In this document: piece after piece, positions 8,454 through 17,053 of the stretch
Numbering within the stretch: position 1 is the first letter of the stretch
Layout of the letters: each line of letters opens with the position of its first letter
Assembly: GCA_017744515.1 (NCBI GenBank)
Contig: JAGIBF010000057.1
Span: 1-53,560 of the forward strand
DNA length: 53,560 bases
Source: Niastella sp.
Lineage (GTDB): Bacteria; Bacteroidota; Bacteroidia; Chitinophagales; Chitinophagaceae
Reading direction: 5' to 3'
Notes under the pieces: model-generated
What the model saw: the letters and a program-made list of their open reading frames with translations, nothing else
What the model was told of the DNA's origin: nothing
The model's database searches: none
Made by a program: the position numbers and the translations under genes

Positions 8454-10088
8454 CTAATTCCCAAAGAGTTCGAACTTAGTTTTGGGCCGGCGTGCTTCAA
8501 GCCATTTGAAATTGCGCAGTATTTTATCTTGTTCGGTGGCCTGGCTGGCAGGGAACATGGTACCAGAGGGTTCGCTGATGATCACTACTTTGTTGAGCTC
8601 TTTATTCACAAAACGAAGATCGATGATATCCCCCTGTGCTTTGTTGATACCCACCAGCGCACTGTCCTCATCCATCACATAAAACACGCTCTCTGCATTC
8701 CCCTTGGAGCGCATGTAGTCTATATTGCCATCTATAAAATAACCATTCATGCGGTTACCCCTCAGCTGGTTGAACATATCCTTGCCTGCTTTATTGATGG
8801 CAAAGCTGTTCTCAAACACATACAACCTTTCGGGCTTCTTATTCTTCGTATAGAGATACATGGTATCGCCTGTGATCTGGCTGTTGTTGGCCCAGGCTAT
8901 CGGGTCTTTGTACAACCGGAATATGGAGTCGATGCCGGAGTAGAACATGCTGTCTGCCACGGCCTGCAATGAATCGGAAAATATACGCACATGGTGATAA
9001 CCCTGGAAATACCGGTCGGCACTATCACTCTTAGGTTTCTCTTTCGCATCGATGGTAAGCGCACCCCTGATGGTATCGGTTTTGCCTGTTGAATCCGTTC
9101 TGGTGAGTATGAGCTTGCTCAGTCTGCCGGAGAAGAGCGTATCCGCCGTTACATAAATAGAATCATTATCCTGCTTGATGATCATGAGCGGATTCTGCGT
9201 CGCAAAGAGCGTTTCCTCTTTCTTATTAGTTATGATCTTGTTGGCCAGCAGGGATACCCCTTGCGCACTATCTATATGCACGGCCCGGCCGCTAAGCGTT
9301 GTAATACCTGTGCTGTCGTCGGTATCTATGATATCGGCGATCGTCTTTGTTCTTGCCTTGGTATCTTCAATGATGGGACGCTTTCCAAAACTGGCAACGC
9401 GGTTCTTCAGGTCATAATAACCCTCTTTCGTCGTGATCTTCCGCTTCGCGCTGTCTTCGATGAGCGTCTTGGTGATGAAAGTAGTTATCTCGGTTTGCGT
9501 ATTGTACAGTAGTGAGTCCGACTTCAGGTTGTAGGAGGGATCTACGAGCACTACATCCTTTTTGAAGTATACGTCCTTCAATTCCCCGTAATAAGTAGCT
9601 TCTTTACTGGTCAGTACGGTCTTATTATTAAGTACGCGGCCGCCATTATAGTATTCACCTATTTTCTGGTTCACATCGTAGTGTAGTTCATTGGTGGTCA
9701 GGGTAGATTTCCCGTCCGTGAGCCTGGCGTTGTTCTTCAACGTAGCCAACTTGGTGCTCATGTAATAAATAAGGTAATCGCTGTAGGTATGTATGCTGTC
9801 GGCATCGTTGATGTGCACATGCCCGAATGCTTCGACGATTTTGGTGAATTTATTGATGATGGCGCTGTCGCAGTAAAACTGCGTTTTGCCTTGTATAAGG
9901 TGCACTTTTCCCGCCAGTATCTGTATTTCGGTGACGGAATCTTTTTGTTCCGTACGCACGCGGTCGGCATATACCAGCTGCACCACACGTCCTGAATCTT
10001 CTGATGGACGTTGTGTAACGGTAACCTGTGCCGTAGCTCCGGTAAAAGCCAATGCAAGAATAGCAACCAGGCTAAAGAACCGTAACAT
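8454..10088 (-). CDS. OstA/LptA-like periplasmic LPS-transport protein
   Basis: The protein is 544 residues from ATG 10088, which gives a clean signal peptide (MLRFFSLVAILALAFTGATAQ). An in-frame ATG at 10121 would add 11 residues and overlap the upstream gene by 29 nt. The body is a series of OstA-type beta-jellyroll repeats, with recurrent patterns such as DSAIINK, DYLIYYMSTKLATLKNNARLTD and KEATYYGELKDVYFKKDVVL. LptA/OstA folds form the periplasmic bridge that carries lipopolysaccharide to LptD. At about 540 residues it is far longer than enterobacterial LptA and fits the long Bacteroidota OstA-like type. It follows the MCE gene by 4 nt, so the two are co-transcribed, and LptD lies on the other side of the amidase pair. 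Confidence 0.85.
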   Translation of the reverse strand: MLRFFSLVAILALAFTGATAQVTVTQRPSEDSGRVVQLVYADRVRTEQKDSVTEIQILAGKVHLIQGKTQFYCDSAIINKFTKIVEAFGHVHINDADSIHTYSDYLIYYMSTKLATLKNNARLTDGKSTLTTNELHYDVNQKIGEYYNGGRVLNNKTVLTSKEATYYGELKDVYFKKDVVLVDPSYNLKSDSLLYNTQTEITTFITKTLIEDSAKRKITTKEGYYDLKNRVASFGKRPIIEDTKARTKTIADIIDTDDSTGITTLSGRAVHIDSAQGVSLLANKIITNKKEETLFATQNPLMIIKQDNDSIYVTADTLFSGRLSKLILTRTDSTGKTDTIRGALTIDAKEKPKSDSADRYFQGYHHVRIFSDSLQAVADSMFYSGIDSIFRLYKDPIAWANNSQITGDTMYLYTKNKKPERLYVFENSFAINKAGKDMFNQLRGNRMNGYFIDGNIDYMRSKGNAESVFYVMDEDSALVGINKAQGDIIDLRFVNKELNKVVIISEPSGTMFPASQATEQDKILRNFKWLEARRPKTKFELFGN

Positions 10089-10092
10089 GTTA

Positions 10093-11082
10093 CTAAGGTT
10101 TCTGTGTAGAGGTGGAATCATATATAGGCGACATCAGCGGACCTTTTTTATCTTTTCTTCCAAACACAGATATGTTAACATATCGTTTGGGGTGCAGCCG
10201 CAAGTCGTCGAGCAAGGTAGTCAAACTGCGATTCGTTTGTAATATCTGATCATACAATTTGCGATCATTTAACAGCGCACCCAGTGAGCTTTGACTGCTA
10301 TTGATCTTATCGACTGCGCTTTCCAGTTTGGTCAGTGTGCCCTGTAAACTGTTTACAGCTTCATCGAATTTTGCATTCGCCAGTTTGCCGGTAGCCTTCT
10401 CAAGATTGTCAACAGTAGTGTTGATCTTATCATTGTTCTTCGCCAGGTTACCGGTGATGGATTCAGTGTTGCTGAGTGTTTTAGCCAGCATACCCGTTTG
10501 TGCATCCAACAGCTTTTCCAGTGATTTGGAAGAAGTGGTGAGATTGGCGACGATGGACTGCAGGTTATTTTTTGTATTCGGGTCCAGTACGCTGTTCAGG
10601 TTGTGCAAAACCATGTCGAGTGATTCCAGTGTTTTGTTGACGCTGGCGAGGGTGGGGTCGAGGCTGCTTTGCAGCTTATCGGTAAGACCGAGTGTTTTCA
10701 TGGTCTCGAGGGTATCGCCATTCTGTATATAGGTGGTGGTGTTGCCCAATCTGATCTTTACGGAAGTGGTGCCGAAGAGTTCGCCGGTAATGGTGGCCAA
10801 TGAATTTTTAGGAATGTTGATGTCTTTATTGAGGGTGATGGTAACTACTATACCCGTAAGGTTTTTGTCTTTTTCTTCAATGGCGTATACTTTGCCCACC
10901 GGTAGCCCATTGATGGATACGGGGTTGGAAACCTGTAAGCCTTCCACGTTGGGGAAAACGGCAAATATCTTGTCGCTCCGGTCGGTGATATTTTTTCCTT
11001 TCAGAAAGTTAAAGCCCAATATTAATATGACGATTGCTATTGCAGTCAGCGCTCCTACCTTGGTTTCATTCGAAATTTTCAT
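10093..11082 (-). CDS. MCE/MlaD-family lipid transport protein
   Basis: A 329-residue protein with a single N-terminal membrane anchor (about 9-27, VGALTAIAIVILILGFNFL). An MCE domain follows (about 38-115), with the typical FPNVEGLQVSNPVSINGLPVGKV segment, and then a long coiled-coil/helical region rich in SLEKLL and NLEKATGKL repeats. MCE proteins are the substrate-binding subunits of Mla-type ABC systems that move phospholipids between the inner and outer membranes. The ATPase and permease partners are not in this window. Coupling to the OstA-like gene suggests a shared role in outer-membrane lipid supply. Confidence 0.9.
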   Translation of the reverse strand: MKISNETKVGALTAIAIVILILGFNFLKGKNITDRSDKIFAVFPNVEGLQVSNPVSINGLPVGKVYAIEEKDKNLTGIVVTITLNKDINIPKNSLATITGELFGTTSVKIRLGNTTTYIQNGDTLETMKTLGLTDKLQSSLDPTLASVNKTLESLDMVLHNLNSVLDPNTKNNLQSIVANLTTSSKSLEKLLDAQTGMLAKTLSNTESITGNLAKNNDKINTTVDNLEKATGKLANAKFDEAVNSLQGTLTKLESAVDKINSSQSSLGALLNDRKLYDQILQTNRSLTTLLDDLRLHPKRYVNISVFGRKDKKGPLMSPIYDSTSTQKP

Positions 11083-11187
11083 TTACCGGCTCTGTTTGGT
11101 GGCGAAATGATACTTTTTTCAGGTAGCCCGTTGCAATTTACCTGCCCGGCCCTTAAAAAAATATATTATCAACAAAAATAGGAAGGA

Positions 11188-11309
11188 GAATCCAGAATCC
11201 GGCATCCAGAATGCTGAATCTGAACTTCTAACACGTTGATAAAGGGCTGAGTTGCCCGCTTTTCTGAATTCTGAATACTAAATGCTAAATACTATAATTC
11301 TGAATGCTT
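11188..11309. repeat. Heptamer-phased intergenic element, word GAATCCA/GAATTCA
   Basis: Five consecutive 7-mers from 11188 are variants of GAATCCA. From 11309 down to 11262 the minus strand reads as 7-mers close to GAATTCA/GCATTTA. The right arm starts 5 nt after the stop codon of the first amidase. The arms are partly complementary. Confidence 0.7.
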
Positions 11310-11313
11310 CCCC

Positions 11314-12237
11314 TCAGAATCCCTGTTTGGCGTCAGCGCTGCCTTCTGTCGTTGCTTTGTATCGCTTGATGGCATTCAGTACATGGGTGGCTATTTCTTC
11401 CTGCCCCTTATTGCTGTTGAGGTAGTCCTCGTCGGGCCGGTGCGTGATGAACCCGGTTTCTACCAATATGCTGGGCATAGCCGTGGCCTGCAGCACCCAG
11501 ATACCTTTTTCGTTCCGCTGTTTCACACCCCGGCTAACCCTGCCGCCATTCACAAACTCTTCCTCAACCATGGTGGCCAGCGCCAGGCTTTTGTCGAAGA
11601 AGCGCTTGGTCCAGAGCAGTGATTTGGCCTTGAACTCGGGGTCGTTGATATCCGGCGCATACTCGGTGGAGTCGTTCACTTCCTCCGTCATACGCTCCGA
11701 TACGAATTCACCTTTGGCATCGGCGCGGTCTGCTGCCCAGATATAAGTCTCGGTACCATTGGAAGGATTGTCGGTATAATAAACATTGTATTTGGGCACA
11801 CGGCGCGTGCGTTTTTTCCGGCTTTTACCCTTGCCGGTATAGTAAGTTTCGTTCCGGTAGCCTGCAAAGGTCGAGTGCTTTATTTTGGGGCCTGCATTCA
11901 CGTGAATCGACACGAACAGGTCACCCTTGTTGGCATTGGCAAAGTCTGCCCTTGCTTTAATAGAGGGATATTGATCTTTGGTGCGTGTATATAAAATCTT
12001 GATTTCGGGGAATTCCTGCTCCAGTTTCTTACCCAGTTTGAGCGCTACATCGAGGCAGATGTCTTTCTCGAAGGAGTAATCGCCCCGGGCGCCATTGTCG
12101 GAGCCACCATGCCCTGCATCTATTATTATGGTCCTGATCACGGGCTTTTGTGGCGCCCCGGCTGGTGCTGTATAAAAGGATGAAATGGCTATGAACACCG
12201 TAGCTATCAACCCGTAGCAAGCTATTTTTTTCATCAT
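11314..12237 (-). CDS. N-acetylmuramoyl-L-alanine amidase (Amidase_3), copy 1
   Basis: A 307-residue exported enzyme that cleaves the bond between N-acetylmuramic acid and the stem peptide in peptidoglycan. The signal peptide covers about the first 26 residues. The zinc-binding motif IIDAGHGGSDNGARG comes early, SIHVNAGP carries the second histidine, and ILVETGFITH carries the catalytic glutamate near the C-terminus. Between them lies a basic insert (KGKSRKKRTRRVPKY) and then a TETYIWAADRADAKGEF segment not found in short amidases such as the E. coli AmiC catalytic domain. It is a close paralogue of the next gene upstream. There is no LysM or SPOR domain. Confidence 0.93.
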   Translation of the reverse strand: MMKKIACYGLIATVFIAISSFYTAPAGAPQKPVIRTIIIDAGHGGSDNGARGDYSFEKDICLDVALKLGKKLEQEFPEIKILYTRTKDQYPSIKARADFANANKGDLFVSIHVNAGPKIKHSTFAGYRNETYYTGKGKSRKKRTRRVPKYNVYYTDNPSNGTETYIWAADRADAKGEFVSERMTEEVNDSTEYAPDINDPEFKAKSLLWTKRFFDKSLALATMVEEEFVNGGRVSRGVKQRNEKGIWVLQATAMPSILVETGFITHRPDEDYLNSNKGQEEIATHVLNAIKRYKATTEGSADAKQGF

Positions 12238-12251
12238 ATTGCTAAAAGATG

Positions 12252-12259
12252 CAAAAATA
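12252..12259 (-). promoter_or_regulatory. -7 element TATTTTTG of amidase copy 1
   Basis: TATTTTTG on the minus strand fits the Bacteroidota -7 consensus TAnnTTTG and lies 14 nt upstream of the ATG at 12237. No clear TTG is seen at -33. The arrangement resembles that of lptD at 13381. Confidence 0.5.
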
Positions 12260-12339
12260 ACGGATGTAGATGCTTATTAATACGTTAAATGTGTCTGAAC
12301 CGGGATTTTTTGGATTTGAAGGATTGAGCGGAAATGGAA

Positions 12340-12390
12340 GGTACAGGTTACCGGGCCTTTCATCGCAACCTGAAACTTGTAACCTGTAAC
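12340..12390. repeat. Heptamer-phased hairpin element, word GTTACAG
   Basis: On the minus strand, four consecutive 7-mers from 12390 are GTTACAG variants. The complementary arm at 12340-12353 gives a 9-bp perfect pairing ACAGGTTAC/GTAACCTGT (12343-12387). It begins 5 nt after the stop codon of amidase copy 2 and may act as its transcript end. Confidence 0.7.
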
Positions 12391-12395
12391 ACGTG

Positions 12396-13322
12396 TTACT
12401 CGAGCGCGGCCTTGTATTTTTTAAGGGCGGTGATGATGGCAGCAACAACGTCGTTCTGGCCTTTTTCACTGTTAAGGTACTTTTCTTCTTCTGTATTGGA
12501 CAGGAACCCGCTTTCCACCAATATGCTCGGCATGCCTGTGGCCTGCAGTACCCAGATTCCTTCTTCATTACGTTGCTTGACACCGTAGCTTCTGCGGCCT
12601 CCTTTTTCAAGCGCTTCTTCCACGTAGTTGGCCAGTGTAAGACTTTTGGCAAAGTACTTCTTGGCATACAATTGAGCCCGGATGCGGGCTTCGGGCGAAT
12701 TCATGTCGAAGCTGATGGTACTGTCTGTTTTCTCTCCGCTTTCTTCCTGGCGTTGGTTGATGGCGTCACCTTTGGCTTCTACGCGGTCTGCCGCCCATAT
12801 ATAGGTCTCTGTCCCTTTGTGGGTATTCTTTACGTAGTAGGATTTATAGACAGGTACTTTCTTTGTTTTTTTCTTCTTGCCTTTGCCGGTAGTGACATTC
12901 TTATAGGATACGACCTTTTTTTCATACCAGCCACCGGGCTTTTTGCCAATGGCATTACAATGAATGCTGATGAAAAGATCCCCATTGGACTGATTGGCGA
13001 AGTCGGACCTATAATAGTATGACTCTTTCAGCGTTTTTACATTCCCGGGTAAGATATCGGTTGTACGGGTATACAGCACCTTGGTTTCAGGGAAAGCAGC
13101 CTTGATGGCTTTGCCCAGTTTGAGCGAGATGGCGAGCGCCACCCTTGATTCACGGGAATAGGAGCCAAGCGTGCCAGGGTCCATGCCGCCATGGCCGGGG
13201 TCGATGATGATGGTGCCGAGGACTGGTTTCTGTTTATGCACAACCGGTTTTTTTCCGGTAAATGCAATGAGCATGATCAGAGAAGTTGCTATACTTATTG
13301 TTCCTATAATCCTTTTCAACAT
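12396..13322 (-). CDS. N-acetylmuramoyl-L-alanine amidase (Amidase_3), copy 2
   Basis: A 308-residue paralogue of the downstream amidase with the same layout. It has an N-terminal signal/anchor (about 5-24), IIDPGHGGMDPGTLG for zinc binding, SIHCNAIGKKPGG, a lysine-rich insert (TGKGKKKKTKKVP), TETYIWAADRVEAKGD and the catalytic ILVESGFLSN. Both copies keep the key residues, so both are probably active in cell-wall turnover or cell separation. The gene is divergent from lptD, with 79 nt between the start codons. The two amidases are separated by 158 nt containing a heptamer hairpin, so they may be separate transcripts. Confidence 0.93.
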   Translation of the reverse strand: MLKRIIGTISIATSLIMLIAFTGKKPVVHKQKPVLGTIIIDPGHGGMDPGTLGSYSRESRVALAISLKLGKAIKAAFPETKVLYTRTTDILPGNVKTLKESYYYRSDFANQSNGDLFISIHCNAIGKKPGGWYEKKVVSYKNVTTGKGKKKKTKKVPVYKSYYVKNTHKGTETYIWAADRVEAKGDAINQRQEESGEKTDSTISFDMNSPEARIRAQLYAKKYFAKSLTLANYVEEALEKGGRRSYGVKQRNEEGIWVLQATGMPSILVESGFLSNTEEEKYLNSEKGQNDVVAAIITALKKYKAALE

Positions 13323-13380
13323 ATTTTGTTATGATTTTTGGGCCCCTTGAATCTTCACATAATCTTAATGCATTTCTGAC

Positions 13381-13388
13381 TATTTTTG
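13381..13388 (+). promoter_or_regulatory. -7 element TATTTTTG of lptD
   Basis: TATTTTTG matches TAnnTTTG and ends 13 nt before the lptD ATG, implying a very short leader. No convincing -33 TTG is seen at the usual spacing. Confidence 0.5.
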
Positions 13389-13401
13389 CCCACCACTGCA
13401 T

Positions 13402-16107
13402 ATGAATGGACGCAAAAATAGCCTAAAACAACCTTCGTTGCCGATAATACTCGTAGCATTGTTTTTATTAACGATGAATGTGCTGGGTAATTATTCTGCT
13501 ACTACCGGTTTTGACAATACATTAACGGCTTTCCAGGACACCACGCCTGTAAAGAAAGATACTATCCCCGCTGTACGTGGTACGGACTCTTTAAAGAAAG
13601 GAGATTCTTCAATCGTCAAGAATGACACGTTCGATATAAAACTGTCGAAAGATTCCCTCGATGCACCTGTTCAGTACAAAGCTTCCGACTCCATCGTAAT
13701 GGAAGTGCCTACCAAAAAGATCATCCTCTATAGCAAAGGCAATATCAAGTACAAGGACATGGATCTTACGGCCGACAGTATAGAAATGGACAATCAGAAG
13801 AACGAGGTCATCGCCACTTTCCGGCGCGATTCGGCGGGCAATATGATTGGCCGTCCCGTGATGCTGCAGGCCGATACGAAGATGGAGTCCAATTTCATGC
13901 GCTTCAATACGAAGACACAAAAAGGCATTACGCAATCCACCATCACTGCCCAGGGCGAGATGTATGTGCAGGGATTAAAGATCAAAAAAATATCACCTAC
14001 TGAATATTATGCTGCCCGTGGTATTATTACTACGTGTAACCTCGATACGCCACACTTCGATTTCCGGACACCCAGGATGAAGATGGTGAGCCAGAAGCTC
14101 GCTGTTACCGGGCCTATCCACCCCGAGTTTGAAGGCGTCCCTGTACCTGTTTATCTTCCTTTTGGCTTCTTCCCCCTCTCGCAAGGCCGCCATTCAGGCC
14201 TGCTGCCACCGCAATTTACGGCCAGCGACCAGTTTGGTCTTGGTTTGGAAGGACTCGGTTACTATAAGGTGTTGAACGATTACTTCGATGTGACACTGCG
14301 CACCAATATCTATTCTTACGGAGGCTGGGCAGCCTTTGTAACGCCTACTTACCGCAAACGTTATCGCTACAGTGGCTCCATGAACCTGTCGTACCAGAGT
14401 ACCCGCCTCCTGAGCGAAAGCGCCAAAGAAGAATTTACCACAGCACAAACTTTCAATATTGCGTGGAGCCATACGGTGGACAGCCGCGCACGGCCCGGGC
14501 AGACGTTCTCGGCCAACGTGAATGCCGGTTCATCCAAGTACAACCAGTATGTGACGAACAACCCCATGCGTAATTTTCAGAATAACCTGAACTCGTCTAT
14601 TACGTATTCCAAGACCTGGGGCACCCGGTTCAACCTTACTGCCAGCGCCAACCACAACCAGAACAATACCACCGAACTGATCAACCTGAACCTGCCCAAC
14701 GTAGCGTTTACGGTAAATACCTTTTACCCATTCCAGCGTAAAGAACTGATCGGTGAATCCAAATGGTATGAGAAGTTGGGTATCGGTTTAAATACGAACC
14801 TGGCCAATCAGATCAGTATCTATGAAAAAGATTTCAGCTTAAGCAAGCTGATCGATACGATGCAATGGGGCGCTCAACACAATATTCCCATTCAGCTCTC
14901 ATTACCTCCGTTGGGGCCTTTACAGATATCTCCTGGTATTAGTTATTCAGAAAAATGGTACTCGCGGAAGTTCACCCGCGAGTGGAACCAGGCAGCAAAA
15001 AAGATGGACACCACGATAGAAAAAGGATTTTATTCTTCCCGTGATATCTCATTCAGTCTGGGCCTCAGCACCGCTTTATTTGGAACCTTTACCAACTTTG
15101 GCAAGAACAGTCCGATCACGGCACTCCGTCACGTAGTGCGGCCTACGTTCTCCGTCAGCTACAAACCCAACCTGGCGAAGAATGATTATTATACGATGCA
15201 AACGGATACCACGGGATTGAACTTTTACCGGTTTTCTCATTATGAAGGCACTATTTTCGGGCCTTATGGAGAAGGTGAGTTTGGAGGTATCAGCTTTGGT
15301 ATCGATAATAACCTCGAAGCAAAAGCCCGTAACAGGAAGGATACCTCCGGCGCTGATGGCGGCGTCAAAAAGATCCGCCTGATCGATGGTTTTGGTTTCA
15401 ATGGAGGCTACAACTTCCTGGCCGATTCTTTCAAGCTGTCCAACATCAGCCTGTACTTCCGCAGTACGTTATTTGAAAAGATCAATATCACTGCCGGCGC
15501 CAACCTCGATCCTTATAAGGTAAATGCAAGAGGTTATCGTATCAATGAATATGCATGGAAAGGTGGCCATTTTTCTTTAGGACGCATCACCAGCGGTAAT
15601 ATCGCCATCTCTACTTCTTTCCAGAGCAAGCCCAAAGATGATAAGAAAGCCCCGAAAGAAGACGACCAGTTCAGCAATCCCAACCTGCCCCCTATGACAC
15701 CCGAAGAGCAGATGGAACAACTGGCCTTTGCCCGTCAGAACCCGGCCGAGTTTGCCGACTTCAATATTCCCTGGTCATTGAATACATCGTTCTCCTTTAG
15801 CTTCTCCCGTAATTTCAAAGCCGATTATTCCGGTTGGGAAACCAGGACCAACGCCAACCTGAGCCTCAATGGCGACTTCAACCTTACGCCCAAGTGGAAG
15901 ATGGGGATGAATACCTATTATGATTTCCAGTCTTCTTCTATCCAAACACTGACGATGTTTATTTCGCGGGAGATGCACTGCTGGCAGCTTTCTATCAACG
16001 TAACGCCGGTAGGGCCTATCCGCACATTCAACATCACCATCAATCCCAAATCAGGCATCCTGCGCGATCTGCGCATCAACCGGACACGGTATTTCTATGG
16101 ACAGTAA
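13402..16107 (+). CDS. lptD: LptD-type outer-membrane LPS assembly protein (OstA N-domain plus barrel)
   Basis: A 901-residue protein with an N-terminal membrane/signal segment (about 13-32). A Thr/Asp/Lys-rich linker and an OstA-like jellyroll (about 85-220, including KIILYSKGNIKYKDMDLTAD) follow, then a large barrel (about 240-901) ending NPKSGILRDLRINRTRYFYGQ. LptD inserts lipopolysaccharide into the outer leaflet. The protein has exactly two cysteines, C212 at the end of the N-domain and C860 in one of the last barrel strands. In E. coli LptD, disulfides between N-domain and barrel are needed for function, so a single inter-domain bond is plausible here. An LptE partner is not visible. 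Confidence 0.9.
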   Translation: MNGRKNSLKQPSLPIILVALFLLTMNVLGNYSATTGFDNTLTAFQDTTPVKKDTIPAVRGTDSLKKGDSSIVKNDTFDIKLSKDSLDAPVQYKASDSIVMEVPTKKIILYSKGNIKYKDMDLTADSIEMDNQKNEVIATFRRDSAGNMIGRPVMLQADTKMESNFMRFNTKTQKGITQSTITAQGEMYVQGLKIKKISPTEYYAARGIITTCNLDTPHFDFRTPRMKMVSQKLAVTGPIHPEFEGVPVPVYLPFGFFPLSQGRHSGLLPPQFTASDQFGLGLEGLGYYKVLNDYFDVTLRTNIYSYGGWAAFVTPTYRKRYRYSGSMNLSYQSTRLLSESAKEEFTTAQTFNIAWSHTVDSRARPGQTFSANVNAGSSKYNQYVTNNPMRNFQNNLNSSITYSKTWGTRFNLTASANHNQNNTTELINLNLPNVAFTVNTFYPFQRKELIGESKWYEKLGIGLNTNLANQISIYEKDFSLSKLIDTMQWGAQHNIPIQLSLPPLGPLQISPGISYSEKWYSRKFTREWNQAAKKMDTTIEKGFYSSRDISFSLGLSTALFGTFTNFGKNSPITALRHVVRPTFSVSYKPNLAKNDYYTMQTDTTGLNFYRFSHYEGTIFGPYGEGEFGGISFGIDNNLEAKARNRKDTSGADGGVKKIRLIDGFGFNGGYNFLADSFKLSNISLYFRSTLFEKINITAGANLDPYKVNARGYRINEYAWKGGHFSLGRITSGNIAISTSFQSKPKDDKKAPKEDDQFSNPNLPPMTPEEQMEQLAFARQNPAEFADFNIPWSLNTSFSFSFSRNFKADYSGWETRTNANLSLNGDFNLTPKWKMGMNTYYDFQSSSIQTLTMFISREMHCWQLSINVTPVGPIRTFNITINPKSGILRDLRINRTRYFYGQ

Positions 16108-16109
16108 TC

Positions 16110-16213
16110 GAATTCAGAGTCTTGAGTTCAGGGTTGCTGCCGCGCTTTGGAACGGCTGATTATTTACAACTGTCACTCCGCTGCTTTCGACTCAGAACTC
16201 AGAACTCTGAACT
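16110..16213. repeat. Heptamer-phased element between convergent stops, word GAGTTCA
   Basis: From 16110 (two bases after the lptD stop) the plus strand reads as 7-mers GAATTCA, GAGTCTT, GAGTTCA. From 16213, inside the stop codon of the acyltransferase, the minus strand reads AAGTTCA, GAGTTCT, GAGTTCT. The two arms can pair across a loop of about 50 nt. The element thus spans the whole gap between two convergent genes and could serve both transcripts. Confidence 0.75.
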
Positions 16214-16956
16214 TACTTCTTATGGGCTTCGTAGTATGCCGACATTACTTCGTGCGTTCTGTTCTTTAAGGTTTCAACAGTGTCATTAGCCTCTACTGGT
16301 ATGGGCGCAAGAAAATGCATGTCCAGCAAGCGCGGCATGAGGTAGAATGGTTTGCTGGCGGGTAACACTTTGCGCGTGTTGAAGATGACTGCCGGCACGA
16401 TGGCTTTGCGCGTATCTATTGCCAGCCGGAAAGCGCCATCATGGAACGATTTAAGCGGCTGGTCTGTTTTGTTGCGGGTGCCTTCGGGATAGATGCACAT
16501 GTGCAATCCCATGCCAAGCACTTTTTTCATGCTGGTAAAGCTGTCCTTGCGGCTCTTCTCACTCTTCCTGTCTACCAATACGCTCCCCGTTTTATAGATC
16601 ATACCAAACAAAGGTATTTTGGCCATCTCTATTTTGGCGATGGTTTTGTTGCCGCCGGGAATGAAAGGCGTGGAAATAGGAACGTCCATCAGCGAGTTGT
16701 GGTTACATACCACGATGTAGTTGTGCGTCGGATCAAAGTTTTCTTTGCCCCGCACCCTGATCGGGCATCCGATCAGCGGTAGGAAAATACTCATCCATAT
16801 TCTGGAGGCTACGTTGAAGCGATGTGATTTCTTCGGGTCCGTTAAGAAATAAACAAACAGCAGGAAGGGCACCATGAACAACAGCAGGGTAGCGGTAAAT
16901 ATGATGATGGCCCAAACAGCGAACAGGCGGCCCAGTATTTCTTTGATGAACTTCAT
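16213..16956 (-). CDS. 1-acyl-sn-glycerol-3-phosphate acyltransferase (PlsC family)
   Basis: A 247-residue membrane protein with an N-terminal hydrophobic segment (about 12-38). The acyltransferase motif NHNSLMDVPI carries the catalytic H(x4)D, GSVLVDRKSEKS is the second block, YPEGTRNKT is the glycerophosphate-binding motif, and IVPAVIFNT is the fourth block. It transfers an acyl chain to lysophosphatidic acid in phospholipid synthesis at the inner membrane. Other PlsC-like proteins acylate ornithine lipids or similar substrates, so the acceptor is not certain. The gene is convergent with lptD and flanked on both sides by heptamer elements. Confidence 0.9.
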   Translation of the reverse strand: MKFIKEILGRLFAVWAIIIFTATLLLFMVPFLLFVYFLTDPKKSHRFNVASRIWMSIFLPLIGCPIRVRGKENFDPTHNYIVVCNHNSLMDVPISTPFIPGGNKTIAKIEMAKIPLFGMIYKTGSVLVDRKSEKSRKDSFTSMKKVLGMGLHMCIYPEGTRNKTDQPLKSFHDGAFRLAIDTRKAIVPAVIFNTRKVLPASKPFYLMPRLLDMHFLAPIPVEANDTVETLKNRTHEVMSAYYEAHKK

Positions 16957-16982
16957 AAGGCGGCAAGATACCTGAATATTCA

Positions 16983-17053
16983 GGATTTAGAATTTAGGAT
17001 CTCGGATTCTTTGATTCATAATTCTAAATTCTACATGCTAAATCCGGAATCTA
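16983..17053. repeat. Heptamer-phased element, word GGATTTA/GAATTTA
   Basis: Four 7-mers from 16983 are GGATTTA variants. On the minus strand the array starts in the stop codon of the uracil-DNA glycosylase (17053) and runs AGATTCC, GGATTTA, GCATGTA, GAATTTA, GAATTAT. The arms are complementary in part. The left arm begins near a CCTGAATATTCAGG palindrome upstream of the acyltransferase. Confidence 0.75.
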
